A DNA stretch of 64,000 bases from Metridium senile. Taxonomy: Eukaryota; Cnidaria; Anthozoa; Actiniaria; Metridiidae. The stretch covers positions 9,698,250-9,762,249 of the forward strand of contig OX459107.1 of assembly GCA_949775045.1 (NCBI GenBank), written 5' to 3'. The stretch's first letter is position 1, and each line of letters opens with the position of its first letter. Under the pieces are notes generated by a model. The model saw nothing but the letters and a program-made list of their open reading frames with translations. It was not told the DNA's origin and ran no database searches. Below are positions 51,820-64,000 of the stretch, piece by piece. The position numbers were made by a program, and so were the translations under genes.

Positions 51820-52105
51820 ATGTTTCTTGAAATAGTGTTTTAACAATTTTAATTTGAGGTCTTTTAAACAGCAAAACTTTTTTTAATTTGCTTGGGACAA
51901 GCTTTTAAAATTGATTTAAATTATCGGTCGAAAATTAGCGAATTTAGCTGAAAACCATTTTATTCGATATCCACAAAAACTAAGCGGTATTTTACAAAAC
52001 TAAATACATAGCAGTTCTTCTTACATCAGGGCCTTCTTACATCAGGGTTAGAATATGAGCGAAATCTAATTTTCGACTCTTGCCGCGTTATGTTCGATTT
52101 TTTAA
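51820..52105. other. No gene recognised
   Basis: AT-rich spacer between two mobile elements. Nothing identified. Confidence 0.4.
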
Positions 52106-53434
52106 CAGTATGTTGCCCAGTTTCATGACACTTCAGTTTGTAAATACTATATCTTCTCTACAGAGAAAAATAACTATACGAAATTTTGTCATACAATTCA
52201 AAAGAAAATTTATTAGTTAAAATAATGATGTAGATATTTTCTTCGAATATTTTAATTTGATAAAATAAAGGTATATTTCGACGACAACTTGGGTGCCCAG
52301 TTTCATAACAGCTGGCCCAGTACTAGTTTCGCGACACGTACAAATGCATTGTTTTCAAAGTAATTCACAACAAAACTCGATAAAACAAATCAAAAACATC
52401 TCCCCCCCCCCCCCCCCTTAACTATATTTTGCGCTAATATTTGGATTGTTCCTTATTTAACTTTTTTGAAATTTTGGAATATGAAACTACTTATAAACTT
52501 AATTTGCATAGAAACGATCTGAAAAGGTGACTTTATCTGCCGTAGTGTCCATAGCAAAAGGAAAACTTGATTCACTAAACGAACAGAACTATAACGTGTG
52601 TTTCAAACAATTTCCAGCCATGATCTCGTTTAAAGACAATACTAATTGTCAGTGTAGTCGGGCTTTTCGCAAGCACTGGTATTTGCGTGTCACGAAACTG
52701 GGCACATTTATCTGAAACGGAGTAAATATTGTGCATCTAATATTTTTGCAAATATCAAAATTGCTGAGCTTTCAACAGGGTCTGAATGGGGTTTAAAACT
52801 GTTAACTGAGAAACGGCTAAAAAATTAACTGTTAACTGAGAATTCCGTGTCTTTTTAGGATAACTGTTAGCTGATATTTCTTTGTTTTTAATTAATAAAT
52901 TTGAAAATAAATATTTCTTTGTTTTTAATTTAACTGATAACTCAGAGAATTGCTAAAATTTAGCTGTTAACTGATATTTGGACCCCCCATTCAGAAAATA
53001 TTTCAAGGGACGGCGTCTTAGAATTAAGGTACGCTCTCTAGCTATCGTCTGTATAAATCCTGTCTTTTTTCTTTGAGAATGTGCGATGTAAATCATATCC
53101 CTCTTTTTCGAGCCAAGGTCAGTTTACTGCGCAGTTAAAGTCATACATTTTAGCCAGGAAACCTCTACCCTGGTTACCAGAGGCTTGACTATTAACTCTA
53201 ATTTTTTTACTCTTTTTTAAAGCCGCGAAGCGGCAAACGAGCTGCGAAGCAGCGATCCGTCGTCTAAGGGTCCGTGCATGTAAAGGCCCGTCAAAACATG
53301 CATACTGAAGCTAAATGTTCAGTGTTTTCTCTGTAGTCTTTGTTTTTTGAAATATCAGATAGCCGTCGCTAAAAATGAGTTTTATTTGTTTGTGTCACGA
53401 AACTGGTACTAGCTCGAAACTGAGCAACATACTG
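52106..53434. mobile_element. Candidate element with CAGTATGTTGC inverted ends, 1.33 kb
   Basis: The left end CAGTATGTTGCCCAGTTTC is mirrored by GAAACTGAGCAACATACTG at the right, and CCAGTTTC-TGACAC words recur inside in both orientations. The interior shows AACTGTTAACTGAGAA-type short repeats and no long ORF. No clear target duplication. Confidence 0.5.
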
Positions 53435-54346
53435 TAGAGCCATTGTCGCGCGCTAAGTGTATCCAGAATGTTTCTCCGTTTAGCCACCTCGAAAACATTG
53501 TAGCGCGGGACAAATTTTAGAGCCGGGACACAAAAAATAGTTCTTGCTAGCTAACTTACAAACTATTATAGATATCAACTATTTTGGTTTTAATTTAGAC
53601 CATGTTTGGGTTGTACCCGACCATACTTTCTAAATTTCTTCATTTATGCATGTAAGTCGCAAAATATACAACATTTTGTTCTTCTAGATATCAGAATTCT
53701 ATTTTTCATTTGTATTAACTTTGTGCGTGTTTTAATAGTTTATGATTTATTGAATCAGTTATAATTAAGCTCGTGACTCTTACCTTTAAGAAGACCTTTA
53801 CAATTCTCAACTCAAACCAACTGTGTCATAGCAATAAAATAGGCAGTCTACGACTGCATGAAATAATTACAATAAAAAAAAAGAAATATGCAAAATAAGG
53901 AAATAACAAGAATCTCAAAAGATTTCATGTAAAAAAATTATCGCAAAAACGTTTTATCGACTAAAACATTATATCAGATACAAGTCATAATAAGAAATGT
54001 AAGGATTGATATAACGGAATAAGAGAAATTAAATGACCTGCACAAAGACTGATGTTTAATAATTGTAATATACAAACGATCTCATAGTACGTGGTCCAAG
54101 TAAAGTAATAATTAACATCAACACCTTTTCTGAAATTTGAATTTCTTACTTTATAATGAGTAACAGTGAACATGGAATAGGAATTATGAAATCTATGTTG
54201 ACAAACAATGCTAGTATCGAGCATTGAGACCAAACTTATATAGCTAACTTACAAACTATTATAGATATCAACTATTTTGGTTTTAATTTAGACCATGTTT
54301 GGGTTGTACTCGACCATACTTTCTAAATTTCTTCATTTATGCATGG

Positions 54347-55616
54347 GCAGCAGAGTATCGTTCGCGTTTGTATTCGCTTGTAATCTCCGTGTATTTACAG
54401 CTACCAACGGTCGCTTATTTGTTTGCTTTGTTATTCCATTGACACTTCGTCATATTTCTAGCTCCTATTTCAATCTCGTGATGTTAGTCTATCTGGTATT
54501 AAAAGCGATCGTATGTCACTCGATTACTAATCGGTAACTTCTTTAACTGCCCCCGAAGGTATATAAGATACCAGGGTACGCAGCTAGCCCTAATCCTATT
54601 GTTCTCTATCTGCTCAAATCCGTACTAGGTAAACGTCACTGCTATGGACAGTGATGATAGATTGGCAAGTTCGGACTCTGTTCGCTTGCTATCCGACTCC
54701 GTTTGACTAGGAATAAAGATTGCGTTACCGTATTAGTTTTTGAATTTAGTCCGGCCGATATTTTGATACATGGAGAACGCATTCACAAGAATATTTTATT
54801 ATAAGCCTTGTGCTTTAATAGAAACGAGCAATGCATAAGAATTATATTGTCATGTGAATGCAAGGTGGCAACCACTGCTGTCGAAAGACCGATTTGGGGA
54901 AGTTTATAAAGAAGGTTTTCACCAATGTACCAAAATACAGATTGAGACAAGTTGATGGTTCTCGAGGATGGGCAATTCATTACGGTTTGAATGCTAGTAC
55001 TAGTAGCGACTTATTTGTTTACTTGAAACTTTTCTTCAGCTTGAAAGTAGCGACTGATTATGAAATAGTAAATCACCGTACGTTAGTTTTTTAAACGTTG
55101 CGTTAGTTTTTATTTTAAATACGTTTTCTAAATCTCTTTTACTTAAAATCATGAAACCGTACTCAAATGAATGATTAATTTTATAACGCATGTTTAATGT
55201 TATGAATACCGGTACTTCACTTCGGGTAGTGCTGATTATCGACCGAACGAATAGTTGTGTTTTCGGATAGCAAGCGAACAGAGTCCGAACTTGCCAATCT
55301 ATCATCACTGTCCATAGCAGTGACGTTTACCTAGTACGGATTTGAGCAGATAGAGAACAATAGGATTAGGGCTAGCTGCGTACCCTGGTATCTTATATAC
55401 CTTCGGGGGCAGTTAAAGAGTTACCGATTAGTAACCGAGTGACATACGATCGCTTTTAATACCAGATAGACTAACATCACGAGATTGAAATAGGAGCTAG
55501 AAATATGACGAAGGGTCAACGGAATAACAAAGCAAACAAATAAACGACCGTTGGTAGCTATAAATACACGGAGATTACAAGCGAATACAAATGCGAACGA
55601 TACTCTGCTGCCCATG
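54347..55616. mobile_element. Inverted-repeat element with ~370-bp arms and 7-bp target duplication
   Basis: Ends CATGGGCAGCAGAGTATCG and its complement. The arms run to about 54720 and from about 55240. ATTTATG flanks both sides, and the empty site ATTTATGCATGTAAG is kept in the neighbouring duplicate at 53643. It encodes the short ORF 54858-55094. Confidence 0.82.
54858..55094 (+). CDS. Short ORF with RFX-like DNA-binding resemblance
   Basis: 78 codons between the inverted arms. DLGKFIKKVFTNV followed by VDGSRGW and IHYGL recalls the RFX winged helix (GKLIRSVF...RRLGTRGNSKYHYYG). The match is short and partial and I made it from memory of the family pattern. The ORF may be a broken or non-autonomous remnant of a transposon protein. 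Confidence 0.35.
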   Translation: MQGGNHCCRKTDLGKFIKKVFTNVPKYRLRQVDGSRGWAIHYGLNASTSSDLFVYLKLFFSLKVATDYEIVNHRTLVF

Positions 55617-56215
55617 ATTTATGCATGTAAGTCGCAAAATATACAACATTTTGTTCTTCTAGATATCAGAATTCTATTTTTCATTTGTATTAACTTTGTG
55701 CGTGTTTTAATAGTTTATGATTTATTGAATCAGTTATAATTAAGCTCGTGACTCTTACCTTTAAGAAGACCTTTACAATTCTCAACTCAAACCAACTGTG
55801 TCATAGCAATAAAATAGGCAGTCTACGACTGCATGAAATAATTACAATAAAAAAAAAGAAATATGCAAAATAAGGAAATAACAAGAATCTCAAAAGATTT
55901 CATGTAAAAAAATTATCGCAAAAACGTTTTATCGACTAAAACATTATATCAGATACAAGTCATAATAAGAAATGTAAGGATTGATATAACGGAATAAGAG
56001 AAATTAAATGACCTGCACAAAGACTGATGTTTAATAATTGTAATATACAAACGATCTCATAGTACGTGGTCCAAGTAAAGTAATAATTAACATCAACACC
56101 TTTTCTGAAATTTGAATTTCTTACTTTATAATGAGTAACAGTGAACATGGAATAGGAATTATGAAATCTATGTTGACAAACAATGCTAGTATCGAGCATT
56201 GAGACCAAACTTATA

Positions 56216-56363
56216 TCGTGTCACGTGGTATTTTTTATTTATTTTATTTATTCTATTTTTAATAATATTTAAACAGGTTGCCCAATTCATCATGGCTGGT
56301 TTAAATGGCGACCTGTATAACTAAATTTAAACATAACAAACATTAAATACAAATATGGTAACA
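56216..56363 (-). other. Possible retroelement tail
   Basis: TTTATTTATTTTATTTATTC followed by AAATGGCGACCTGTATAAC looks like the 3' end of a minus-strand retroelement, but no coding part is left. Confidence 0.25.
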
Positions 56364-56662
56364 CAATATACACCTATTTCAATAATCGTTGTAGCAAACA
56401 AAGCCACAGTTCACACTCTGAAGCCTGCAAAGGATGTCGGTATTTCTTCTTATTTTATCAATTTATTATAGCATATTTAGTTGTACGTGTTTGTTTTATA
56501 TGACCATGACAAGTTGTTGTTGTGGTAGATATAAATATAAATATTTCTTTAAAAAATGTGTAATAAATAACAAATTATGTCCATATAACCGACATCCTTT
56601 GCAAAGTTTAGAGTGTGGACTGTAGCTTCGGCTGCGACAACGATTTTTGAAATAGGTGTATA
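56364..56662. mobile_element. Fold-back MITE, uninterrupted copy of the 885-1400 element
   Basis: CACCTATTTCAATAATCGTT at the left faces AACGATTTTTGAAATAGGTG. The arms contain CAAAGGATGTCGGTATTTC and ACCGACATCCTTTGCAAAG. 299 bp long. Confidence 0.82.
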
Positions 56663-56779
56663 TGAAAAGGAGAAAACGAAAAGAAATTACAAAGATTTGA
56701 AGTGGCATTTTAATTCCATTTTGAATTTCTTTTTTGCAGTCAGGGCACAATGCTAATGGCATTGACTTTAGAACAATTT

Positions 56780-58296
56780 AGATGGTAATAGATTAAAAAC
56801 AAATAATTACACACAGTGTCACATCAGTGAAGCTCTAGCAGAAGTCTTTAATCAATCTATTTCTCAAGGTATTGTTCCAGAAACCCTAAAAATCTCAAAA
56901 GTAACACCTGTACACAAAGGTGGGGCTACTTTTGACCCAGCAAATTATAGACCAATTTCTACTCTCTCATGTTTTACACAAATTTTTGAAAAACTTATAT
57001 GCAAACAATTGGTTAATTACATTGAAAAACATCAGATCCTAAACCAATTTCAATTTGGATTCAGGAAAGGAAAATCCACAGAGCAAGCCATTATTTAAAT
57101 AACTGAGAATTTAAGAAAATCAATTGACAATAACTTATACACTTGTGGAGTGTTTCTCGATTTTGCAAAAGCTTTTGATACTGTCAACCATCAAATCTTA
57201 TTAATGAAACTAGAAAAATACGGTATTAGGGGAGTACCCCTTAACTGGTTTTCTAATTATTTAAACAATAGACAACAATATGTAACAATAGATGGTGTAA
57301 GCTCATCCAAGCAATCAGTACTCTGTGGAATTTAGCAAGGTAGTTCCTTAGGACCTATACTATTTCTTTTATACATTAATGACATATCAAATTGCTCAAA
57401 TAAACTGTCTTTTAGACTGTTCGCAGACGATACAAATATATTTGCTTCTTCTACCAGTATTATTGAATTAGAATCCCTAGTAAATGAAGAGTTAATCAAA
57501 GTCAAAGAATGGTGTAACCAAAACAAACTATTGATTAATCTAAAAAAAACTAACTTTATGATCATCAAGTCTCCTTGGAAAAAACTTACATACTCTCCAG
57601 ATATAAAAATATATAATGATGATGGAACTTCTACCTCATTGGAAAAAAAGGACCATATAAAATACCTAGGTGTAATTATTGATGATACAATATCTTGGAA
57701 ATATCTCTTTCATTTGTTCACGAATTTCAAGGGGTATTGGTATTTTCTATAAGCTGAGACACTATATCTCACTTAAACAACTGAAGCAGTTATATTACAA
57801 TCTGCTATATCCATATATATCCTATGCCATAGTTGCTTGGGGAAGTACCTACAAAACTCATTTAAAAAAGCTACAAACAAAACAAAATCATATTGCTAGA
57901 GTCATGTTTTTTACTACTCTATATGGTAAAAATACTCCAAGTGCACTACCATTACTAAACTTACTTGATATATTAACATTACATAATATTTACAAATTAC
58001 AGGCTCTAAAATTTATTCACCAATGGCACAAAAAGCAGTTGCCAGACATATTTGAAAGCTATTTCAAATATGCAAAAGAAGTTCATTCATATAATACAAG
58101 ATATGCATCCAAAAATAATATCTACAAAATGAAATTCAGAACCAATATTGGTAAACAATCAATTGCTGCAATGGCAGCAGACACGTTATGGAAAGAACTG
58201 CCACTACCTTTAAAACAAATTAATATTCATCAGTCTTTTGCTAAGAAACTCAAAATATTTTTGTTAGAACTCCAAAACTCCTCGAAAGAAATTTAA
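56780..58296 (+). pseudogene. LINE reverse transcriptase, broken by stops and a frameshift
   Basis: Non-LTR reverse-transcriptase fingers and palm: FDPANYRPISTLSC, FGFRKGKSTEQAII, FLDFAKAFDTVNH, a damaged QGSSLGPILFLLYIND region, and the active-site FADDTNIF. Stops interrupt it after EQAII (57097) and before QGSSLGP (57333), and the frame shifts near 57700. The C-terminal part then continues open to the stop at 58294-58296 (ISYAIVAWGSTYKTHLKKL). CR1/Jockey-like; inactive. The upstream endonuclease domain is absent. Confidence 0.88.
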
Positions 58297-58561
58297 ATCC
58301 TTTGGTACGTAAAATAACTTAATCAAATATTTCTCAACTCTCCTAATCTTATTTAATATTTCAAGGTCTATACTTCCTTCGTTCTTTATAAATTTATTTA
58401 TTTATTGTTGTGTGTATATATTTATTGTTGTGTGTATACTAGCTCATCTAAATATAACTTATAATGTTAGTATCTAACTAGAAAACCTAACGGTTAATTT
58501 AGATATTGAACATTTCGAAAAACATAATTATATTTCTGCTTAAAAAAAAAAAAAAATTAGT

Positions 58562-58914
<353 letters not shown>

Positions 58915-59197
58915 ATATATATATATATATATATACATATATATATAAGCAAAATATGCAAACATGTAAATATATAAATATATATATATAAACTTGCTAA
59001 CAGAAATGTGAATAAAAAGTATTGTATTGTATTGTATTGTATTGAAACAAATTTTGTTTTATTTCTGATTCTTGAAATGTTTGTTTTGTACATAAAAGAA
59101 TAACATGAATGAATGATTTTGCAATAGTTTTGTTTCATTACCAGGTGATGATCTCGATGAGGCCTCTGCTGTTGCCAAGATGGAAAAATGCATTATT

Positions 59198-59351
59198 GAA
59201 GTAATATATCAAACACAAGAAAGAGTGTTTCGTCAGGTTTTCAAACACCGAAAAATGGGTTGAAAAAAAAACGAGGCGCAGTCGAGTTTTTTTGGGCCCA
59301 TTTTGAGGTGTTTGAAAACCTGATGAATCACTCTTTCGAGTGTTGGATATT
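59198..59351. mobile_element. Fold-back element, ~154 bp (repeated at 62101-62254)
   Basis: TCAGGTTTTCAAACACCGAAA faces TTTTGAGGTGTTTGAAAACCTGA and GAAAGAGTG is mirrored. The loop has AAACGAGGCGCAGTCGAG. Confidence 0.7.
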
Positions 59352-59509
59352 ACTTCTCAAATTATTGGATAATTATTGGAGAAATTCAAAGCGAAGTTGG
59401 CTTAATTTTATGCAAGTGTTTCATCAGATTTCAAACTCCTTCACGCTAGTGATTTTGTCTTTGTTTTCTCTTCATTAATTATTCATGCGTTTTAGAATAT
59501 GATATTCAA

Positions 59510-59986
59510 AACTGGATGCTTTCCGGCGGGATAAACTTAAACTTAACTCCGATAAAACTGAGTTTATTATCATTGGTATAAGACATCAACTACAAGACCT
59601 CTACAAGTTGGTAGTTCTGTGGTTGACCAATCATCAACTGCTGTCAGGAACTTGCGAGCCTCGTTCGACTCCCAGATAAACATGCAACAACACATTTAAT
59701 AGAACTTGTAGCTCTTCATTCTATCATCTCTATAATATCCGTAGAATTAGAAAATATCTATCTCGTGAGGTTACAGAGACATTAGTACATGCTTTTATAA
59801 CAAGTAAAATAGATTACTGCAATAGCTTATTATATGGGCTTCCTGATACGTATATTGTGAAACTACAGAGGGTGCAGAACGGTACAGCTAGACTAATTGT
59901 AGGTTTACCTCGCTATTAGTCTGCACTGGCTTCCTATCAGACATCGTAGAACTTTTAAGATATTATTATATCCATGGATTAGCACC
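59510..59986 (+). pseudogene. Degenerate LINE reverse-transcriptase C-terminal part
   Basis: Recognisable in shifting frames: DKTEFIIIGIRHQL, TLVHAFITSKIDYCNSLLYG, KLQRVQNGTARLI and HWLPIRHR. Same CR1/L2-type family as 42590-43600. Cut by the LTR-like unit at 59987. A second copy is at 62413-62889. Confidence 0.8.
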
Positions 59987-60949
59987 TGTAAGAGCCCTAC
60001 GCTTGGATACGCTGGGGACAGGGAGCATAACGCTCCGGCTGAACTGTACCTTGCTCGTTTGACAACAGTACCAAGAATACTAAATTAAACGAACGGACGA
60101 ACTTGTCTTCCCACTTGGCTTTAATATAGTTGACTAGGTTTACAATCTGTAACTATGATTTACAGCAGAAGTAGAACTGAGGTAGAACTGGAACTACAAC
60201 TGGAACTACAACTAGAAATGGTGTGCAGGCGTTTAAATAATACTCATTAGCATTCTCTCACGTGACATTACGTAATTGGAATAAACCAATAAGATTCTTC
60301 GACCCTATATAAGTAAAACGAGGCTAACCTAATTAACCAATGTTTACGAAGTAAACAGAAGATTGGAAAAACTAAGTTTTCACTATGTTTCCAGTAGCAA
60401 ACTACTTAGATACACTATCGTATGGATAGTGTATCCAAAAAGGAACTTAACTGTGATATTTGTTTTCCTGAACATTACTCTCTGGCAGAGCAATTCGAGC
60501 TGAACTGACGTGACGCAATAAGGCCACGTAACAGAATATTATTCATAATTACTAAGGTGTTCGTTACTGCTATTGCGCAGTAGCGCGAACTGATTTACCT
60601 CTGAGAAACAAAGAGAAGGATTAACACGCCCTCGTTAATGGTAGCGTTCGGTGTGAATATGATAACCTAACCGAACATCCAGGATTAACTCAAGCATGTT
60701 AAGTTTGCCGACAACTTGTTAACAAGTGTTTTCTTAATGAAAAACATATTAAAAACAGATAAGAAGAATGATCAACTAATGACGGAGAGCTTTGCTAATG
60801 AATACTATCTAACCCAATTGTTCTTTAAAACAAAAGAACATATTTTAATTAGAAAACTGAAAGCAAGTGTTGAGCCGTTTCTAAAATTGAAGGTAAAATA
60901 ATATCTGAAAAGTGTGTTACAAAAATGAACCAATTCTTGCCTCATGAAA
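59987..60949 (-). mobile_element. LTR-like unit, copy B, inserted in a LINE
   Basis: 963 bp with CACC directly on both sides (59983-59986 and 60950-60953), a 4-bp target duplication. On the minus strand the ends are TTTCATGAGG and GGCTCTTACA. The short open frame at 60716-60901 is probably not a gene. Confidence 0.65.
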
Positions 60950-60953
60950 CACC

Positions 60954-61482
60954 ACATGCAAAATCTGTCCGCCGAATTATTCAACATCAATGGGTTGTTA
61001 GTTAGCACTTACATCAGGGTTCTCGGGACCACAGAACATACTGTTTCCAGTAAATAAGTGATTTATTATCATATCAAGTATCAAAGAGAGCAAAACAAGT
61101 AAACTGAAATGCAGTGTTTTTATTAAAGCTTCTAGGATAGATATTATATAAAAGACTGTAAAAATTGTCAATATTTCAAAAAGGTCGCTTTCTCACGTGA
61201 CCGGTTTATTTATTGACGGTCAACAACATATTATTGACCGCTGCTGAGCTGTTGCTGGGAAACAGTAAAATTTTGCGACTCTCATGCGATACACTCTCGA
61301 CCTATAAGATACTAGGAAAAGTGAACTTTGAAACTTGATATAATATACAAATTAGGTAATACCTAATAGCGGAGCTCCCAGTTTAATTTTTTCTTACAAC
61401 ATCAATATGTGCATGTAAATACCACTTATTAGATATTTTCTTGGGTATTACGGGCTGATATTTTACGAGTTACTTACGTATT
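60954..61482. other. No gene recognised
   Basis: AT-rich sequence between the LTR-like unit and a LINE remnant. Short open frames only. Confidence 0.35.
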
Positions 61483-61686
61483 TTGCCGGGCAATAAGGAC
61501 ATTGAGTGGGTATTAGTCTATCAAAGAGTGTATAGCTTAACAAATAATTTTAGATTAAGAGAATTCCAATATAAGATACTGAATAACTGTTTATTCTTAA
61601 ACATGAAGTTATATAAATTTAAAATAGTGGACTCGCCTTTATGCACATTTTGTAAAACATCCAACGAATCTATGGAACATTTTTTT
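61483..61686 (+). pseudogene. LINE C-terminal zinc-knuckle (zf-RVT-like) remnant
   Basis: An open frame with LREFQYKILNNCLFLN, KLYKFKIVDSPLCTFC and SNESMEHFF, the CxxC...H pattern that ends many LINE ORF2 proteins. It is cut at 61686 by the junction of the tandem duplication. Confidence 0.7.
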
Positions 61687-64000
61687 GACCTTGTTGGGTC
61701 TCATCAGCACGGTGTACTGGTTACTGGCAGTGCCAAAAGTTGCTATAAGCATTACGCATGCTCATTAACTTGAGAGCGTATTTTCCCACACGGAAGTCTA
61801 TAACTCACTGCATCATCATATATATATATATATATATACATATATATATAAGCAAAATATGCAAACATGTAAATATATAAATATATATATATAAACTTGC
61901 TAACAGAAATGTGAATAAAAAGTATTGTATTGTATTGTATTGTATTGAAACAAATTTTGTTTTATTTCTGATTCTTGAAATGTTTGTTTTGTACATAAAA
62001 GAATAACATGAATGAATGATTTTGCAATAGTTTTGTTTCATTACCAGGTGATGATCTCGATGAGGCCTCTGCTGTTGCCAAGATGGAAAAATGCATTATT
62101 GAAGTAATATATCAAACACAAGAAAGAGTGTTTCGTCAGGTTTTCAAACACCGAAAAATGGGTTGAAAAAAAAACGAGGCGCAGTCGAGTTTTTTTGGGC
62201 CCATTTTGAGGTGTTTGAAAACCTGATGAATCACTCTTTCGAGTGTTGGATATTACTTCTCAAATTATTGGATAATTATTGGAGAAATTCAAAGCGAAGT
62301 TGGCTTAATTTTATGCAAGTGTTTCATCAGATTTCAAACTCCTTCACGCTAGTGATTTTGTCTTTGTTTTCTCTTCATTAATTATTCATGCGTTTTAGAA
62401 TATGATATTCAAAACTGGATGCTTTCCGGCGGGATAAACTTAAACTTAACTCCGATAAAACTGAGTTTATTATCATTGGTATAAGACATCAACTACAAGA
62501 CCTCTACAAGTTGGTAGTTCTGTGGTTGACCAATCATCAACTGCTGTCAGGAACTTGCGAGCCTCGTTCGACTCCCAGATAAACATGCAACAACACATTT
62601 AATAGAACTTGTAGCTCTTCATTCTATCATCTCTATAATATCCGTAGAATTAGAAAATATCTATCTCGTGAGGTTACAGAGACATTAGTACATGCTTTTA
62701 TAACAAGTAAAATAGATTACTGCAATAGCTTATTATATGGGCTTCCTGATACGTATATTGTGAAACTACAGAGGGTGCAGAACGGTACAGCTAGACTAAT
62801 TGTAGGTTTACCTCGCTATTAGTCTGCACTGGCTTCCTATCAGACATCGTAGAACTTTTAAGATATTATTATATCCATGGATTAGCACCTGTAAGAGCCC
62901 TACGCTTGGATACGCTGGGGACAGGGAGCATAACGCTCCGGCTGAACTGTACCTTGCTCGTTTGACAACAGTACCAAGAATACTAAATTAAACGAACGGA
63001 CGAACTTGTCTTCCCACTTGGCTTTAATATAGTTGACTAGGTTTACAATCTGTAACTATGATTTACAGCAGAAGTAGAACTGAGGTAGAACTGGAACTAC
63101 AACTGGAACTACAACTAGAAATGGTGTGCAGGCGTTTAAATAATACTCATTAGCATTCTCTCACGTGACATTACGTAATTGGAATAAACCAATAAGATTC
63201 TTCGACCCTATATAAGTAAAACGAGGCTAACCTAATTAACCAATGTTTACGAAGTAAACAGAAGATTGGAAAAACTAAGTTTTCACTATGTTTCCAGTAG
63301 CAAACTACTTAGATACACTATCGTATGGATAGTGTATCCAAAAAGGAACTTAACTGTGATATTTGTTTTCCTGAACATTACTCTCTGGCAGAGCAATTCG
63401 AGCTGAACTGACGTGACGCAATAAGGCCACGTAACAGAATATTATTCATAATTACTAAGGTGTTCGTTACTGCTATTGCGCAGTAGCGCGAACTGATTTA
63501 CCTCTGAGAAACAAAGAGAAGGATTAACACGCCCTCGTTAATGGTAGCGTTCGGTGTGAATATGATAACCTAACCGAACATCCAGGATTAACTCAAGCAT
63601 GTTAAGTTTGCCGACAACTTGTTAACAAGTGTTTTCTTAATGAAAAACATATTAAAAACAGATAAGAAGAATGATCAACTAATGACGGAGAGCTTTGCTA
63701 ATGAATACTATCTAACCCAATTGTTCTTTAAAACAAAAGAACATATTTTAATTAGAAAACTGAAAGCAAGTGTTGAGCCGTTTCTAAAATTGAAGGTAAA
63801 ATAATATCTGAAAAGTGTGTTACAAAAATGAACCAATTCTTGCCTCATGAAACACCACATGCAAAATCTGTCCGCCGAATTATTCAACATCAATGGGTTG
63901 TTAGTTAGCACTTACATCAGGGTTCTCGGGACCACAGAACATACTGTTTCCAGTAAATAAGTGATTTATTATCATATCAAGTATCAAAGAGAGCAAAACA
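61687..64000. repeat. Second copy of the 2.9-kb repeat unit
   Basis: Contains the partial hammerhead (61687-61727, lacking GAAA and stem III), AT runs, a (TATTG)n run at 61924-61945, the fold-back at 62101-62254, the LINE remnant at 62413-62889 and LTR-like copy C at 62890-63852 (minus strand). It has no additional gene. Confidence 0.9.
62890..63852 (-). mobile_element. LTR-like unit, copy C
   Basis: Identical by eye to copy B, as part of the tandem duplication, with the same CACC flanks. Confidence 0.65.

Larger units (their letters stand above)
53549..56215. repeat. ~690-bp tandem duplication, second copy split by an insertion
   Basis: Copy 1 runs about 53549-54238. Copy 2 starts about 54240, is interrupted at 54346-55616 and resumes to 56215. 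The halves match copy 1 almost perfectly (CTAACTTACAAACTATTATA; TAAGTCGCAAAATATACAAC). An 82-codon open frame on the minus strand occurs in both copies and is probably not a gene. Confidence 0.85.

Noticed and set aside
53985..54233. An 82-codon minus-strand protein gene present twice (also 55960-56208)
   Set aside because: The second copy exists because the DNA segment is duplicated. The sequence is AT-rich, has no recognisable domain and shows no splice context.
54295..54537. An 80-codon protein also seen inverted at 55615-55421
   Set aside because: Both lie in the inverted arms of the inserted element and are mirror copies of terminal repeat sequence.
61687..61727. A third intact hammerhead ribozyme
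   Set aside because: It keeps CTGATGA and stem II, but the bases after stem II are AAAA instead of GAAA and stem III is absent, because the duplication junction cuts it.

Overview
This is AT-rich genomic DNA from an invertebrate animal. It contains spliced genes with GT-AG introns, many microsatellites, tRNA-derived SINEs, 5'-truncated LINEs, dozens of short fold-back (MITE-like) elements and hammerhead-ribozyme motifs of the kind known from metazoan Penelope-like elements and retrozymes. A cnidarian, perhaps an anthozoan, is my best guess from the mix of mobile elements. That placement is inference.

Four protein-coding genes can be assembled exon by exon with consistent phase. (1) An organic anion transporter polypeptide (OATP/SLCO) lies on +, 2081-9507, in nine coding exons (715 aa) with a Kazal-like loop. 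(2) A microsomal-type cytochrome P450 lies on -, 21329 down to 13091, in nine clear coding exons plus a tentative anchor exon at 23080-22943. (3) A cytosol (leucine) aminopeptidase of family M17 lies on +, 23729-37387, in sixteen coding exons (529 aa, all metal and catalytic residues present). (4) A polytopic patatin-like phospholipase lies on -, 41591 down to 37721, in four coding exons (807 aa). OATP and P450 converge, P450 and LAP diverge, and LAP and patatin converge with 333 bp between stop codons. They do not form an evident pathway.

Introns and spacers are filled with tandem repeats and fold-back elements. Three tandem arrays run across exon-intron borders: five copies of the OATP exon 2 donor, two copies of a P450 donor, and seven 69-bp copies of the acceptor of the last P450 exon. 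The last array is in frame and open throughout.

From about 42.5 kb to the end I see no host gene, only mobile-element debris. It holds LINE reverse-transcriptase remnants, a dispersed 57-bp minisatellite, three copies of a ~970-bp LTR-like unit, a 4.06-kb TTAA-flanked element with 1,155-bp inverted arms and one 143-codon ORF, a 1.27-kb inverted-repeat element whose empty target site survives next to it, and a 2,903-bp direct tandem duplication. Two hammerhead ribozymes with complete cores lie on the minus strand (58751-58824 and 46672-46714). Both sit beside (AT)n arrays, and degenerate relatives lie in palindromes elsewhere. These ribozymes, the splice-site arrays and the TTAA element are the most interesting parts of the window.
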